From Sphingomonas yabuuchiae (GTDB lineage: Bacteria > Pseudomonadota > Alphaproteobacteria > Sphingomonadales > Sphingomonadaceae), in assembly GCF_014199595.1 (NCBI RefSeq), contig NZ_JACHNX010000013.1, forward strand, positions 1 through 64,000: DNA of 64,000 nucleotides, in the 5' to 3' direction. Shown one piece after another: positions 25,486 through 34,384 of the stretch; positions within the stretch are counted from its first letter, which is position 1, and each line of letters opens with the position of its first letter. Below the pieces are notes generated by a model that saw nothing but the letters and a program-made list of their open reading frames with translations, was not told the origin of the DNA and made no database searches. Both the position numbers and the translations under genes were made by a program.

Positions 25486-26418
25486 ATGCTGGCTTTTACC
25501 TATCCGCTGATCGTCCTGAGCGGCGCGTTCCAGGCCATGGGCGCCGCCCTCAGCGCGCTTTTGCGCAAAAGCCTGGTCAATCCATGGCTGGCCGCCTTCG
25601 TGACCTTCGTCCCGATCATCATCGTGCTGACCTTCGTGGTCTTAGCGATCCCCTTCCCGCTGCCGCAGGCGGGCAGCTTTGCTCAAATCCACTGGTATGA
25701 CGCTTTTGGTGGCATCGCCGGGTCGGCCGCCGTCGTCGCGGGCCTCCTGTTCGTCGACAAAGTCGGCTCGGGGCCGCTCAACGGCCTGACCGTCACGGGC
25801 AACATCCTGGCATCATTGGCTCTGGATGCCTTCGGCGTGCTGGGCCTGCAGAAGAGCGGTTTCGAGCCGCTCCCGTGGATTGGTGGCGCCGTCATGATCG
25901 TCGGCGTGATCGGTATCACCCTGGGTGCTGGCAAAAAGGATGACGATGAGGCGGACAAGGGGCTGGCGGGCAAGCTGCTTTACCCCTTCATCCTCGTCTG
26001 TGGCGGCTTGCAGGCGATCGGCGCAGCGCTGAACGCCGAGTTCCGCCACGCCGTCACCAATCCCTGGATGGCAGCCGACCTGTCATTCATTCCCGTCGCC
26101 TCGCTCTTCCTGCTGATCTTCATCCTGCGCCCCATGCCGCTACCGACCCGCAACGATGTCGCGACCGTCAGATGGTGGATGCCGACCGCCGGGCTGGTCG
26201 GTGCGCTGGCGGTTTTCACCGGACTCCTGTTCATCGACAAGGTCGGCGCGGGCGTGTTCAATGGCCTTCTCATTACCGCCAACCTGATAACGGCAGTCGT
26301 GCTCGACCATTCCGGCTGGCTCGGCATGAAGAAGACCCCAACGACCAAATTGCGCCTGGCGGGCGTAGTCGTGACGATCATCGGCATTCTGATGATCTCG
26401 ATCGGCAAGATGCACTGA
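25486..26418 (+). CDS. Fused double YdcZ/DUF606-type DMT transporter
   Basis: The protein has 310 residues and ten predicted membrane segments in two equivalent halves. The first half has 'GAFQAMGAALSALLRKSLVNPWLAAFVTFVPII' and 'GLLFVDKVGSGPLNGLTVTGNILASLALDAFG'. The second has 'GGLQAIGAALNAEFRHAVTNPWMAADLSFIPVA' and 'GLLFIDKVGAGVFNGLLITANLITAVVLDHSG'. Single-domain YdcZ proteins have about 150 residues, so this is a fusion of two copies in tandem. The substrate is unknown. The next gene starts two bases after its stop, so they form an operon. Confidence 0.88.
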   Translation: MLAFTYPLIVLSGAFQAMGAALSALLRKSLVNPWLAAFVTFVPIIIVLTFVVLAIPFPLPQAGSFAQIHWYDAFGGIAGSAAVVAGLLFVDKVGSGPLNGLTVTGNILASLALDAFGVLGLQKSGFEPLPWIGGAVMIVGVIGITLGAGKKDDDEADKGLAGKLLYPFILVCGGLQAIGAALNAEFRHAVTNPWMAADLSFIPVASLFLLIFILRPMPLPTRNDVATVRWWMPTAGLVGALAVFTGLLFIDKVGAGVFNGLLITANLITAVVLDHSGWLGMKKTPTTKLRLAGVVVTIIGILMISIGKMH

Positions 26419-26419
26419 C

Positions 26420-27757
26420 ATGGCGCAAGGTCCCGCCCGGCAAACGGTCCGCACGACCATCGAGCGCCTGCACCGCTCGCTGTTCGAATTCATCGCCGTT
26501 CCCGCCTTGATCGTCGTCGCCTTCGTCATTCTGGCGGAGGCGATCGATTGGCTGGACAATCATGCAGGTCCGGCGCACTCGTGGAGCCCCCTGCGGCGAT
26601 GGCTTGCCCAATATGTCGGCGACACGCAGTCGGCGATCGGCGTCCTGACGGCGATCGCGGGCAGTCTGTTCACCGTCACTTCGATCACCTTCTCGATCCT
26701 GATCCTGGCGGTGCAGCAGGGTGCGACCGTCCTCAACTCGCAAATCGTCGACCACTATCTGCGGCGATCGTCGAACCGGGCCTGGTTCGGCTTCTTCGTC
26801 GGCATCTCTCTGTTCGCGCTGATCACGCTCGTGCAGACCACCCATACGCGGGCGCCGATCTTCGGCGTGATGATGTCGACCATATTGGGCGCGGTCGCCC
26901 TGTTCGCGCTGATCCTGCTGATCTACGGCACGATCGATCAGATGCGCCCGGCGACGCTGATCGAGGCGATGGTCGACACTGCCGTCGCTGCGCGGCAACG
27001 GCAACTTCCCCTGCTCACCGTCAGCAAGGCCCCCAATGGCCAAGCCACCGGCACCGTCGTTCCTGCCCCGCTCAGCGGCCACCTCGCCCGCGTCAACATA
27101 TCCGCGCTTCAGGCCTTGCTTGCCAGGCATCCCGATCTGCGTATCGCGATCCACCCGGCAATCGGCGATTTCGTTACGATCGGCCACCCGCTGGCCAGCC
27201 TCTCTCATGCGGACGACGATATCGTGCAGACCGTTGGCGCCGCCATGGTCTTGACCCGGAAACGGGATATCGCGGACGATGCGGGCTATAGCCTCCATCA
27301 TCTCCATACGATCGGCTGGACGGCGATTTCCACGGCGCGGTCGGATCCGGCCGTAGGCTCCATTACCGTCCAGGCGCTGCGCGACCTCGCCGTCGCGTGG
27401 CGGCAGGATCCGCCCCGCGCATCCAGCGATGCCCGGCTGACCTATGACGATCGCCTGCCGCTACAGCTCGTTGATACGATTGAAAGCCTGATGGTCGCCA
27501 GCAGCGAGTCGCGACAGCATCAAACCATGGCGCTGATCCTGGATACACTGGCGGCTATCCTGCCCGTCATGCCGAACGTTCAGCGGCGCGCCATGCCCAG
27601 CGTCATGCGGACTGCGGCTCAACTTGCCGCGTCGCATACAAGAACGCGCGTGATGGGTCAGGCCCTTGCCCAGTGCGAGCAGGCCTGCCGGCGCCATGGC
27701 CTACATGACGAAGCCGCCATACTGAGTGACGTGGTCTGTAGCCAGTCGCCGGTCTGA
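26420..27757 (+). CDS. DUF2254 membrane protein
   Basis: The protein has 445 residues. Four membrane segments lie in the first 180 residues, with 'DTQSAIGVLTAIAGSLFTVTSITFSILILAVQQ', the hallmark of DUF2254. The rest is a soluble domain with 'GHLARVNISALQALLARHPDLRIAIHPAIGDFVTIGHPLA'. The function of the family is not established; channel or envelope-stress roles have only been guessed. It is co-transcribed with the fused YdcZ transporter, and its stop codon lies inside a terminator hairpin shared with the convergent patatin gene. Confidence 0.88.
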   Translation: MAQGPARQTVRTTIERLHRSLFEFIAVPALIVVAFVILAEAIDWLDNHAGPAHSWSPLRRWLAQYVGDTQSAIGVLTAIAGSLFTVTSITFSILILAVQQGATVLNSQIVDHYLRRSSNRAWFGFFVGISLFALITLVQTTHTRAPIFGVMMSTILGAVALFALILLIYGTIDQMRPATLIEAMVDTAVAARQRQLPLLTVSKAPNGQATGTVVPAPLSGHLARVNISALQALLARHPDLRIAIHPAIGDFVTIGHPLASLSHADDDIVQTVGAAMVLTRKRDIADDAGYSLHHLHTIGWTAISTARSDPAVGSITVQALRDLAVAWRQDPPRASSDARLTYDDRLPLQLVDTIESLMVASSESRQHQTMALILDTLAAILPVMPNVQRRAMPSVMRTAAQLAASHTRTRVMGQALAQCEQACRRHGLHDEAAILSDVVCSQSPV

Positions 27758-27774
27758 TCGACGGATCAGACCGG
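27749..27774. terminator. Bidirectional terminator hairpin
   Basis: CCGGTCTGATC (27749-27759) and GATCAGACCGG (27764-27774) form a perfect 11-bp stem with a GACG loop, between the convergent DUF2254 and patatin genes. The stem contains the DUF2254 stop codon. Confidence 0.7.
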
Positions 27775-27783
27775 CGAACCGGA

Positions 27784-28839
27784 TCACGCGGCGACTGCCT
27801 CCGGCAAGTCGTCGTCGGTCAGGGTCGAGGACCGGCGGAACTGGTCGGCATTCCCATCCAGCCAGGCATCCGCCGTGGCACGGCCCAGCGCGCGCAGTTC
27901 CTGAAGCTTCGACCAGCGGGTGTCGAGCTTGCTGGCCGACCCACGCTCGGCCAGGGCGGGTGGGGCGGGCATCATGTGCAGGTTGGTCGCGGCCAGCGCC
28001 TGCATCGCTGGATCGGATGACCGCGCCGTGCGCGCGATCGTCTGTATCTCGGTAAGCGCCTTCAGGTCGCGGAGCAGACAGGCGTTGAAGCCGATGTCGC
28101 TCATCCGCCCGATGATACCGCCCAGCGAGGTTGGCGCGTCTTCCACCGCAAAGGGCGTGATCTGTACGATCAAAAGGTCCGTCGCGCCGTGCCCGTCAAA
28201 GATCAGGGGCTCAAGCGCGGGGTTGGCGGAAAAGCCACCATCCCAATAATCCTCGCCATCGATCGTCACCGCCGCGAACAGATCGGGCAGGCACGCAGAG
28301 GCCATGATCGCATCAACCGTGATTTCGTCGTTACCGAACAGCCGCGCCGCGCCGTTCGACACGGCTGTCGCGGCAATATAAAGCGGCAATGCCGTATCGC
28401 GCGTCAGCGCATTGAGGTCGATGCTTGACGCCACCACTCGGCGCAGCGCACGCATCTCGCGCAGTTGCGGCGACAGATGAGCGACATAGCGCCCCATCAT
28501 CTTGGACAGTTCCAGTGAACGTCGGAACCACGGCTCGAACAGCGGCCCGCCCCATTGATGGTCGAACGGCCGCAACGGCGATCCGTCTGCGACCGCCTTC
28601 CACAACCGCTCCAGCCCCGCCAGCGCCCCGGCCCGTCCGCCGTCGGCGAGCCCGGCGACCAGGGCAGTACCGTTCAAAGCTCCCGCGCTTGCACCGCTGA
28701 CGGCGACAATCTCGATGTCCTCCTCCAGCAGCCGCTCAAGCACGCCCCAGCCATAGGCACCGTGCGCTCCGCCGCCCTGAAGCGCCAAGGCTAGTCGAGG
28801 CTTGCTGGTGTCGGATGAGGACGATCTGCATTCGCTCAT
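27784..28839 (-). CDS. Patatin-like phospholipase
   Basis: The protein has 351 residues from the ATG at 28839. The catalytic elements are all present: the oxyanion loop 'LQGGGAHGAYGWG', the nucleophile 'VSGASAGALNG' (GxSxG), and the catalytic Asp in 'YWDGGFSANP'. It should hydrolyse ester bonds of phospholipids or other lipids with a Ser-Asp dyad. There is no signal peptide, so action is cytoplasmic or at the membrane inner face. An ATG four codons upstream is possible. It stands alone, convergent with the transporter/DUF2254 operon. Confidence 0.92.
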   Translation of the reverse strand: MSECRSSSSDTSKPRLALALQGGGAHGAYGWGVLERLLEEDIEIVAVSGASAGALNGTALVAGLADGGRAGALAGLERLWKAVADGSPLRPFDHQWGGPLFEPWFRRSLELSKMMGRYVAHLSPQLREMRALRRVVASSIDLNALTRDTALPLYIAATAVSNGAARLFGNDEITVDAIMASACLPDLFAAVTIDGEDYWDGGFSANPALEPLIFDGHGATDLLIVQITPFAVEDAPTSLGGIIGRMSDIGFNACLLRDLKALTEIQTIARTARSSDPAMQALAATNLHMMPAPPALAERGSASKLDTRWSKLQELRALGRATADAWLDGNADQFRRSSTLTDDDLPEAVAA

Positions 28840-28851
28840 AACTGCTCCCAA

Positions 28852-29159
28852 AGAATCCCCTGCCCTCGATATATGAGGTCAGCCATGGTCCGGTCCGGGC
28901 CTAACGGGCAGTTACAAATTTGGATGCAGTGCAGCATAACGCTGCTCGACTAAAGCTTCATCGGGGCAGCCAGGTGTTTGGCGCGGGCATCTTGTGCATT
29001 GAACCGATGATGGACCGACCTACCAGATGCCGCACCGGAAACATAAACACGTAACCGTTTCTTGGTCGGCAAACATGCATGACGTTTGATACGGGTATGA
29101 TGTGCCACAGGGGCCTCCGCTGCTCACCAAAGCCCAGAAAATGATAATGAGCCGATCGA
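28852..29159. other. Intergenic region without a gene
   Basis: Between the divergent patatin and DUF3182 genes. Only short out-of-context frames occur on either strand. Its right end runs into the candidate stress promoter of the DUF3182 gene. Confidence 0.45.
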
Positions 29160-29184
29160 TGAACCGGTTGCCGTAAGGCTCGTT
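29160..29184 (+). promoter_or_regulatory. Candidate EcfG-type stress promoter
   Basis: TGAAC (29160-29164), a 16-bp spacer and CGTT (29181-29184) match the alphaproteobacterial general-stress consensus GGAAC-N16/17-CGTT with one change. Distance to the ATG at 29214 allows a leader of about 25 nt. Confidence 0.4.
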
Positions 29185-29213
29185 GAGGCTGTTCCTTAAC
29201 CAAGGTGGGCGAC

Positions 29214-30371
29214 ATGCACGGCGGTTCCGAACTCCAAAGTCAGAAGTCGTTGTCACCTCTCATCCCAGTGGCCGCGCCGTGGCGCAAAAGCGGTGTGGCA
29301 GCCTTGATCGATCGCGGGAACGCTCTCGGCAATGCGCACGATCAGGCGTCACGAACAATGCTGCTCAGACGCATCGCTGCATTGTTGGACCAACCACATC
29401 TCGCTCCAATGGACGCATGGGAAGCCGTAGGGACGGACGCGTTTCTTGTGCCAAGCGAGGCGCTTGAAATTCACAAAGCCAACGAAGCGGGGATAAGCGA
29501 AGCCCGTGATTTCCTTGGAGGTGTGGTGCCCGCACCCTTCGTCGGCACGAAAGCCATCACTCACGGCTTGGTCGACGATGACGCCCTACGACCCAAACAA
29601 TGGTCAAACGACATGGCGCGGTTGATGGGTGACGCGGCCCTGCCGGGATACACGGCGTTTAGTCATACCGATGCAGCCAAGGCGGGGCGACTGCTGCTGG
29701 CCAAAGGGCCGGTGCGTATCAAAGACGTTTGCGGCAAAGCCGGTCTTGGCCAGATCGTCGTCGACGATGTCGAGGCGCTTGATATCGTGCTCGGTCGAGA
29801 AGATGCCCTCACCCTTGCGACGCACGGCATTGTGCTCGAGGAAAACCTGACTGATGTCGTGACCTATAGCGTGGGTTTAATCGAACTTGCCGGACAGACC
29901 ATCAGCTACTGGGGCAGCCAGAACCTCACCGTCGATCATAAGGGCCGAGAGGTATATGGAGGGTCCGATCTTCATATCGTTCGCGGAGGCTTTGACGCCC
30001 TGCGAAAACTGGAACTGCCTGATAATCTAGCGCGCGCCATCGACTGCGCGGCGGTATTTGATGAAGCGGCTCATGCCGCCTATCCGGGGATCATCCTCAC
30101 GCGCCGGAACTACGACGTTATTGAGGGGACGGATGCTGCCGGAAATCGGCAGATTGGCGTGCTGGAGCAATCATGGCGAGTTGGGGGCGCCAGCGGCGCC
30201 GAGATCGCAGCTTTTGAGGCATTCCGGGCTGAGCCTGGAACGTCACATGTACGCTGTTCCACCGTAGAGGTCTATGAGCAGATCACCCCCCCTGTGGGAG
30301 CGGTTGTCTATTACCAGGGTGTTGACCCGGTTGTCGGCGCAATGACAAAATACGCGATGAGGTATGCGTGA
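29214..30371 (+). CDS. DUF3182 family protein
   Basis: The protein has 385 residues from the ATG at 29214, which follows AAGGTGG at good spacing; a GTG at 29205 is the alternative. 'FLVPSEALEIHKANEAGISEARDFLGGVVPAPFVGTKAITHGL' and 'GPVRIKDVCGKAGLGQIVV' are typical of DUF3182. These proteins have a layout reminiscent of ATP-grasp enzymes ('GIVLEENLTDVVTYSVGLIELAGQTISYWG'), but no reaction is known. The stop overlaps the GTG start of an alpha/beta hydrolase. An EcfG-like promoter upstream suggests a stress role. Confidence 0.88.
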   Translation: MHGGSELQSQKSLSPLIPVAAPWRKSGVAALIDRGNALGNAHDQASRTMLLRRIAALLDQPHLAPMDAWEAVGTDAFLVPSEALEIHKANEAGISEARDFLGGVVPAPFVGTKAITHGLVDDDALRPKQWSNDMARLMGDAALPGYTAFSHTDAAKAGRLLLAKGPVRIKDVCGKAGLGQIVVDDVEALDIVLGREDALTLATHGIVLEENLTDVVTYSVGLIELAGQTISYWGSQNLTVDHKGREVYGGSDLHIVRGGFDALRKLELPDNLARAIDCAAVFDEAAHAAYPGIILTRRNYDVIEGTDAAGNRQIGVLEQSWRVGGASGAEIAAFEAFRAEPGTSHVRCSTVEVYEQITPPVGAVVYYQGVDPVVGAMTKYAMRYA

Positions 30372-31126
30372 CGGATCCTAAGGACATCGACAAAAACGCT
30401 GTTTCGCTAGCTGTTGATGATCAAAAGATCGTCGGCACGCTTCTTCGACCGGAAATTCCTGTACCGGGTTTTCTGTTCATCCACGGTTGGGGAGGCGATC
30501 AGGAAGAGGACCTTGGGCATGCCGAGGAACTGGCGCGCTTGGGCTGTATCTGCCTGACGTTCGATCTTCGTGGCCATGCTGAGAGCGGTGCCGACAAGGA
30601 GCAGGTCACCCGCCAAGATAGCCTTAACGACGTTCTTGCCGCGTATGACTATCTGGCGTCACAGCCCTTGGTCGACGGCCATGCGATTGGCGTCGTTGGA
30701 ACCAGCTACGGCGGCTATCTGGCAATGCTACTGACGGCAAATCGCCCTGTCCGATGGCTCGCCATGCGCGTTCCTGCCCTTTATCCCGATGACCATTGGG
30801 AAACACCTAAGGCGAAGCTCGATAAAGCGGTAGTCCGCGCCTATCGCGAGAAGCCCCATTCCCCAGGATCAGACCGTGCCCTTTCTGCATGCACCGAATT
30901 TAGGGGCGACGTACTCATCATCGAGTCAGAACGTGATGAGCAGATTCCGCGCGAAGCCATGCTTTCCATGCAAGCTTCGTTCAGACAAGCCAATTCACTA
31001 AGTCACCGTATAATTCACGGGGCGAGCCATGCCATGCGCGAAGAAAAGCATCAGCGCGTATACGCTACCCTTCTAGCAAACTGGATTGAAGAAATGGTTC
31101 GTGCAAGCCGTCTTACCTATCGGTGA
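30368..31126 (+). CDS. Alpha/beta hydrolase
   Basis: The protein has 252 residues, start GTG at 30368 overlapping the upstream stop (GTGA). The oxyanion-hole motif 'FLFIHGWGG', nucleophile elbow 'GVVGTSYGGYLA' (Ser in GxSxG), acid 'IIESERDEQIP' and catalytic His in 'IIHGASHAM' make a complete triad. The substrate is unknown: the elbow GTSYGGY is found in dienelactone-hydrolase- and peptidase-like members. Coupling to DUF3182 suggests the two act on the same small molecule. No signal peptide. Confidence 0.88.
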   Translation: MTDPKDIDKNAVSLAVDDQKIVGTLLRPEIPVPGFLFIHGWGGDQEEDLGHAEELARLGCICLTFDLRGHAESGADKEQVTRQDSLNDVLAAYDYLASQPLVDGHAIGVVGTSYGGYLAMLLTANRPVRWLAMRVPALYPDDHWETPKAKLDKAVVRAYREKPHSPGSDRALSACTEFRGDVLIIESERDEQIPREAMLSMQASFRQANSLSHRIIHGASHAMREEKHQRVYATLLANWIEEMVRASRLTYR

Positions 31127-31155
31127 GCCTGGGTCTTGTGATTAGAAATCTTAGG

Positions 31156-31407
31156 TTAAATAACCTGGACACGGCGTTTTGCGGCTGGAAGCTGAGTTGC
31201 TAGCGCCCTAATTGTATCGTCAGAAAGAGTGCGAACTGCAGCACCCTTGCCGATGCTCATACAGCCTGGCACTACGACCCTAGCAGACAAGCGTTGGGCG
31301 GTGTTCAAAGCCTCGAACTCTGTGATACAGGTAGCCAAGTTGCCAAATTTAGTAGCGACCCTGCGACCGGTTAGAATGGCGGCAGCTTTCCACTGGACAT
31401 CATTCAT
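31156..31407 (-). CDS. Small protein of unknown function
   Basis: The protein has 83 residues from the ATG at 31407, which has AGGAGA seven bases upstream; the longer frame is not supported. It begins 'MNDVQWKAAAILTGRR' and has a central 'EFEALNTAQRLSARVVVPGC' helix. It is basic, has two Cys and has no membrane segment. I recognise no family. A GGAAC-N17-TGTT sequence directly upstream makes it a candidate general-stress gene. It is convergent with the hydrolase gene. Confidence 0.65.
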   Translation of the reverse strand: MNDVQWKAAAILTGRRVATKFGNLATCITEFEALNTAQRLSARVVVPGCMSIGKGAAVRTLSDDTIRALATQLPAAKRRVQVI

Positions 31408-31433
31408 ATCGGGTCTCCTAAAATCGCTTTTAT

Positions 31434-31459
31434 AACATGGGGTAGAACTATATAGTTCC
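31434..31459 (-). promoter_or_regulatory. Candidate EcfG-type stress promoter
   Basis: On the minus strand GGAAC (31459-31455) is followed after 17 bp by TGTT (31437-31434), one change from GGAAC-N17-CGTT. It lies 27 bp before the ATG at 31407. The -35 side also forms the perfect palindrome GAACTATATAGTTC (31445-31458). Confidence 0.45.
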
Positions 31460-31509
31460 GCTTCGGCTATTCTAAAAAATGATACTGCTGTTGGATCGAA
31501 ACTGTTCAC

Positions 31510-31918
31510 GTCGAGCGGATCACGTCGTCGACAAGCGGAATGGCTGTACCTTCATTCCGATAACCGATTATAGGCACCGTGAAGTTATAACGTTACCATA
31601 TTAGCTAGCTTGCTAGCTGAGTGGTTTCCCCACTCTCCTTCCGGTAATCGTGCCTGCTTGCGTGACGCCTGGCAGGCCAATTTTCCTGACCCGGTGTTGA
31701 TGTTGCCATAGCGGGCAATACGAAGGTTCGTATCAGCCCGGCTCAAACACTCATCCGCCTTTCTGCGCATACCCACATCAGACGACCCTCGATCAAATCG
31801 TCCGGCTTTCAAAGTATAGCCTAGCAGGGACGAACGTCGCTCGCAGATGCTCATTCGTGTTGCCAGGTGGCAAATGCTGGTGGCGCCAGAGCAGCAAGGA
31901 AACATTACAACCAAATTT
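31510..31918. other. Intergenic region with two adjacent hairpins
   Basis: No gene is supported in these 400 bp. Two perfect inverted repeats abut: AGCTAGC/GCTAGCT (31603-31618, 2-base loop) and GAGTGG/CCACTC (31619-31635, 5-base loop). No T run follows, so they are not obvious terminators. Confidence 0.45.
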
Positions 31919-31943
31919 GGAACAGGGGCGATCGTTTGGCGCT
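31919..31943 (+). promoter_or_regulatory. Candidate EcfG-type stress promoter
   Basis: GGAAC (31919-31923), a 16-bp spacer and CGCT (31940-31943) match the general-stress consensus with one change. A start near 31950 would leave a 25-nt leader before the TTG at 31975, supporting that start codon. Confidence 0.4.
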
Positions 31944-31974
31944 TGTGAGTATGATCGTTCCGGGAGCTATAACA

Positions 31975-32964
31975 TTGACCGATACAACACGACGGACATT
32001 CGTGACGGGTGCAGCTGTCACTACTGGTGCCATTGCGGCGACAGCCGCGAACGCCGCAACACAGGACGGCGGCAGTAGCGCAGCAACAACGCTGGCAGCG
32101 GCCGCTTATCCAAAGCCCCCCTATCCCGTACAGCGCCAGCCTTGGCCCGGTTTGGCATCCAAGATGACGCCGAGACCGGACCACGGTGAAAAAAGCTACA
32201 AGGGCTCCGGCAAGTTAGCAGGCAAGAAGGCCCTGATCACTGGTGGGGATAGCGGCATTGGCCGGGCTGCGGCGATTGCCTATGCGCGCGAAGGCGCCGA
32301 TGTCGCGATCAACTATTTGCCAGCGGAAGAACCGGACGCTCGGGAAGTCATTGGGCTGATCCGTGCTGAAGGTCGCAAGGCTGTCGCCATTCCAGGGGAC
32401 CTGCGCGACGAACGTTTTTGCCGCCGGCTGGTCCAGCAGGCGAGCGAACAGTTGGGCGGGCTCGATATCCTCGTCAACAACGCAGCACGTCAACAGACGC
32501 GTCCCGGGATCGCCGATATTTCGAGCCAGGATTTTGACGATACGATGAAGACCAATGTCTACGCACCGTTCTGGCTGACGAAGGCGGCCCTCGAACGGAT
32601 GGGCGCGGGCGCGGTGATCGTCAACACATCTTCCGAACAGGCTAGCAATCCTTCGCCCGACATTGTCGACTATGCGCTGACCCGCGCCGCAGTGCTGAAC
32701 TTTACCAAGAGTATGGCTAAGCAGCTTGCCAACCGCGGCATCCGCGTCAACGCAGTTGCGCCTGGCCCATTCTGGACTCCCCTACAGGTCAGCGGCGGGG
32801 CGACGCCTGAAAAATTGCGAAGCTTCGGTGGGGATTCGCCAATGGCACGAGCGGGCCAGCCTGCAGAAATTGCGGCGCTTTACGTTGCCGCGGCCGATCC
32901 TTCATTGAGCTATTCAACCGGCCAAATTTTCGGTTCGACTGGCGGAAACGGTCAGCCAGCGTGA
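31975..32964 (+). CDS. YghA-like SDR oxidoreductase with Tat-type leader
   Basis: The protein has 329 residues from TTG at 31975, which follows GGGAG and gives a twin-arginine leader (TRRTFVTGAAVTTG). The SDR core has the cofactor motif 'ITGGDSGIGRAAA', 'LVNNAA' and the active-site Tyr in 'VDYALTRAAV'. The Lys of the usual YxxxK is Arg here. The close paralog at 61263 keeps YASTK and shares 'PWPxLASKMTPRPDHGE' before the core. Oxidation or reduction of an alcohol/carbonyl would be expected, but the Lys-to-Arg change may impair it. An EcfG-like promoter precedes the gene. Confidence 0.82.
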   Translation: MTDTTRRTFVTGAAVTTGAIAATAANAATQDGGSSAATTLAAAAYPKPPYPVQRQPWPGLASKMTPRPDHGEKSYKGSGKLAGKKALITGGDSGIGRAAAIAYAREGADVAINYLPAEEPDAREVIGLIRAEGRKAVAIPGDLRDERFCRRLVQQASEQLGGLDILVNNAARQQTRPGIADISSQDFDDTMKTNVYAPFWLTKAALERMGAGAVIVNTSSEQASNPSPDIVDYALTRAAVLNFTKSMAKQLANRGIRVNAVAPGPFWTPLQVSGGATPEKLRSFGGDSPMARAGQPAEIAALYVAAADPSLSYSTGQIFGSTGGNGQPA

Positions 32965-33285
32965 CCAGGCGTGCCGCAACCTTTACGAGGTTGCGGCATA
33001 GACCGAGCAATCTCATCACCAATCCAATGCTTTAGCATAGCTGGCCAACAGATTGGCCAATGACCCATATGGAGCCATTCGCGACTCTTTTTTTGACTCC
33101 CCGCTTTGTGCCATCCGTTAATGCCGGGCGCGGCGGAACACCAAAGCCTTCGCCCTGCTCCATCACCCGCGAGCTTCTCCAAGAGCTTGGCGTTTCGACA
33201 ATTCTGCGCAGTTCTCATGTCTGTCACCTCGATGGATATCACGATCTTAATTGCTCCCGTGCTTAGACACCGCTAGCTGTTGCAT
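32965..33285. repeat. Intergenic region with a degenerate repeat
   Basis: GACTCCCCGCTTTGTGCCAT followed by CCGTTAATGCCGGGCGCGG (33096-33134) resembles the CCATTCATTCATGTTGGC intergenic element in order and spacing, though weakly. No gene is seen in the gap. Confidence 0.3.
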
Positions 33286-34371
33286 ATGATTAATACAGTC
33301 AGTGTGCTGAAGCAGGCGGTTTACGGCGGTTTGGTTGTGCTGACGGCTTGCGCCTTCATGGCGGACGCTAAGACGAACACCGCACTGCCGGATATGACAA
33401 CAACCCTTCACGAACAGGGCGTGGAAAGCGCGTCGGTCGCTGTGATCCGCGACGGACAGATCGTCTCGACGGGCGCATGGGGCATGGCAGGACCGAACCG
33501 GGCGGCGACCGTCGCCACGCCCTACAATCTCGCCTCGCTGACGAAGCCGCTGACGGCGGAGGTCATCCTGCGACTGGTGTCCGCCGGCAAGCTGTCGCTC
33601 AACGATCCGATGGATCGCTACTGGAGCGACCCCGACCTGTCAGGTGATCCCCGGCGGATGAACCTGACGGTCCGCATGGCGCTGAGCCATCGCACCGGGT
33701 TGCCGAACTGGCGTGATGCGAAGGGGCTGGCGTTCGATCATGATCCCGGCACGACCACCGGCTATTCGGGCGAGGGGTATCAATATGCGGCAGGCTACGC
33801 CGAGCACCGCACCGGGCAGTCGTTCGAGACGCTTGCTCACCGCTGGCTGTTCGCCCCCGCCCATATGCGCGTATCAGGCTATGTGTCGGCGCAAGGTGAG
33901 ACCGTGCCGATCGCCGTGCCCTATGACGAAGCAGGCAAACCGCTGCCGGTCGAGCGGGTGACGCGATACAACGCTGCCGACCTGGCCCACGCGACCGCGC
34001 GGGATTATGCGTGCTTCCTGATCGATGCGCGCAACGACCGGGGCCTGTCCGCATCTGTCGCGGCGGAGCGCAGCATATCGCAGGCCGACCTGACGCCCAA
34101 AACATGTGCCGGATCGAAAGCGGCCACCTGTCCGCCCTGGACCGGCTTTGGCCTTGGCTGGCAGCTCCTTGGTTTTCCCGATGGTACGACGATGCTTCAC
34201 ACCGGCAAGGATGCTGGGGCGTTCACCTTCGCCGCGATCGATCGTGCGAGCGGCGACGGCATCGTCATCCTGACCAACAGCGACAACGGGTGGCGGGTCA
34301 TCCTGCCCATCCTCGAACGCACGGGGAGCGATCCGAAGCTGATCGCCTTCCTCCGCGGCCAGATGAACTGA
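33286..34371 (+). CDS. Serine hydrolase of the beta-lactamase class C family
   Basis: The protein has 361 residues. An N-terminal hydrophobic segment (VYGGLVVLTACAFMADA) is a signal peptide; the Cys could also be a lipobox. The catalytic SxxK is 'LASLTKPLTA', and 'MLHTGKDAGAF' provides the HTG that replaces KTG. The usual Tyr-x-Asn is not standard: the region reads 'YSGEGYQYAAGY'. Members are esterases, D-aminopeptidases or PBP-like enzymes. A true beta-lactamase is unlikely without Tyr-x-Asn. A TTG two codons upstream is an alternative start; neither has a clear ribosome site. The NTF2-like gene follows 13 bp after the stop. Confidence 0.85.
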   Translation: MINTVSVLKQAVYGGLVVLTACAFMADAKTNTALPDMTTTLHEQGVESASVAVIRDGQIVSTGAWGMAGPNRAATVATPYNLASLTKPLTAEVILRLVSAGKLSLNDPMDRYWSDPDLSGDPRRMNLTVRMALSHRTGLPNWRDAKGLAFDHDPGTTTGYSGEGYQYAAGYAEHRTGQSFETLAHRWLFAPAHMRVSGYVSAQGETVPIAVPYDEAGKPLPVERVTRYNAADLAHATARDYACFLIDARNDRGLSASVAAERSISQADLTPKTCAGSKAATCPPWTGFGLGWQLLGFPDGTTMLHTGKDAGAFTFAAIDRASGDGIVILTNSDNGWRVILPILERTGSDPKLIAFLRGQMN

Positions 34372-34384
34372 CAGGACCAAAGTC

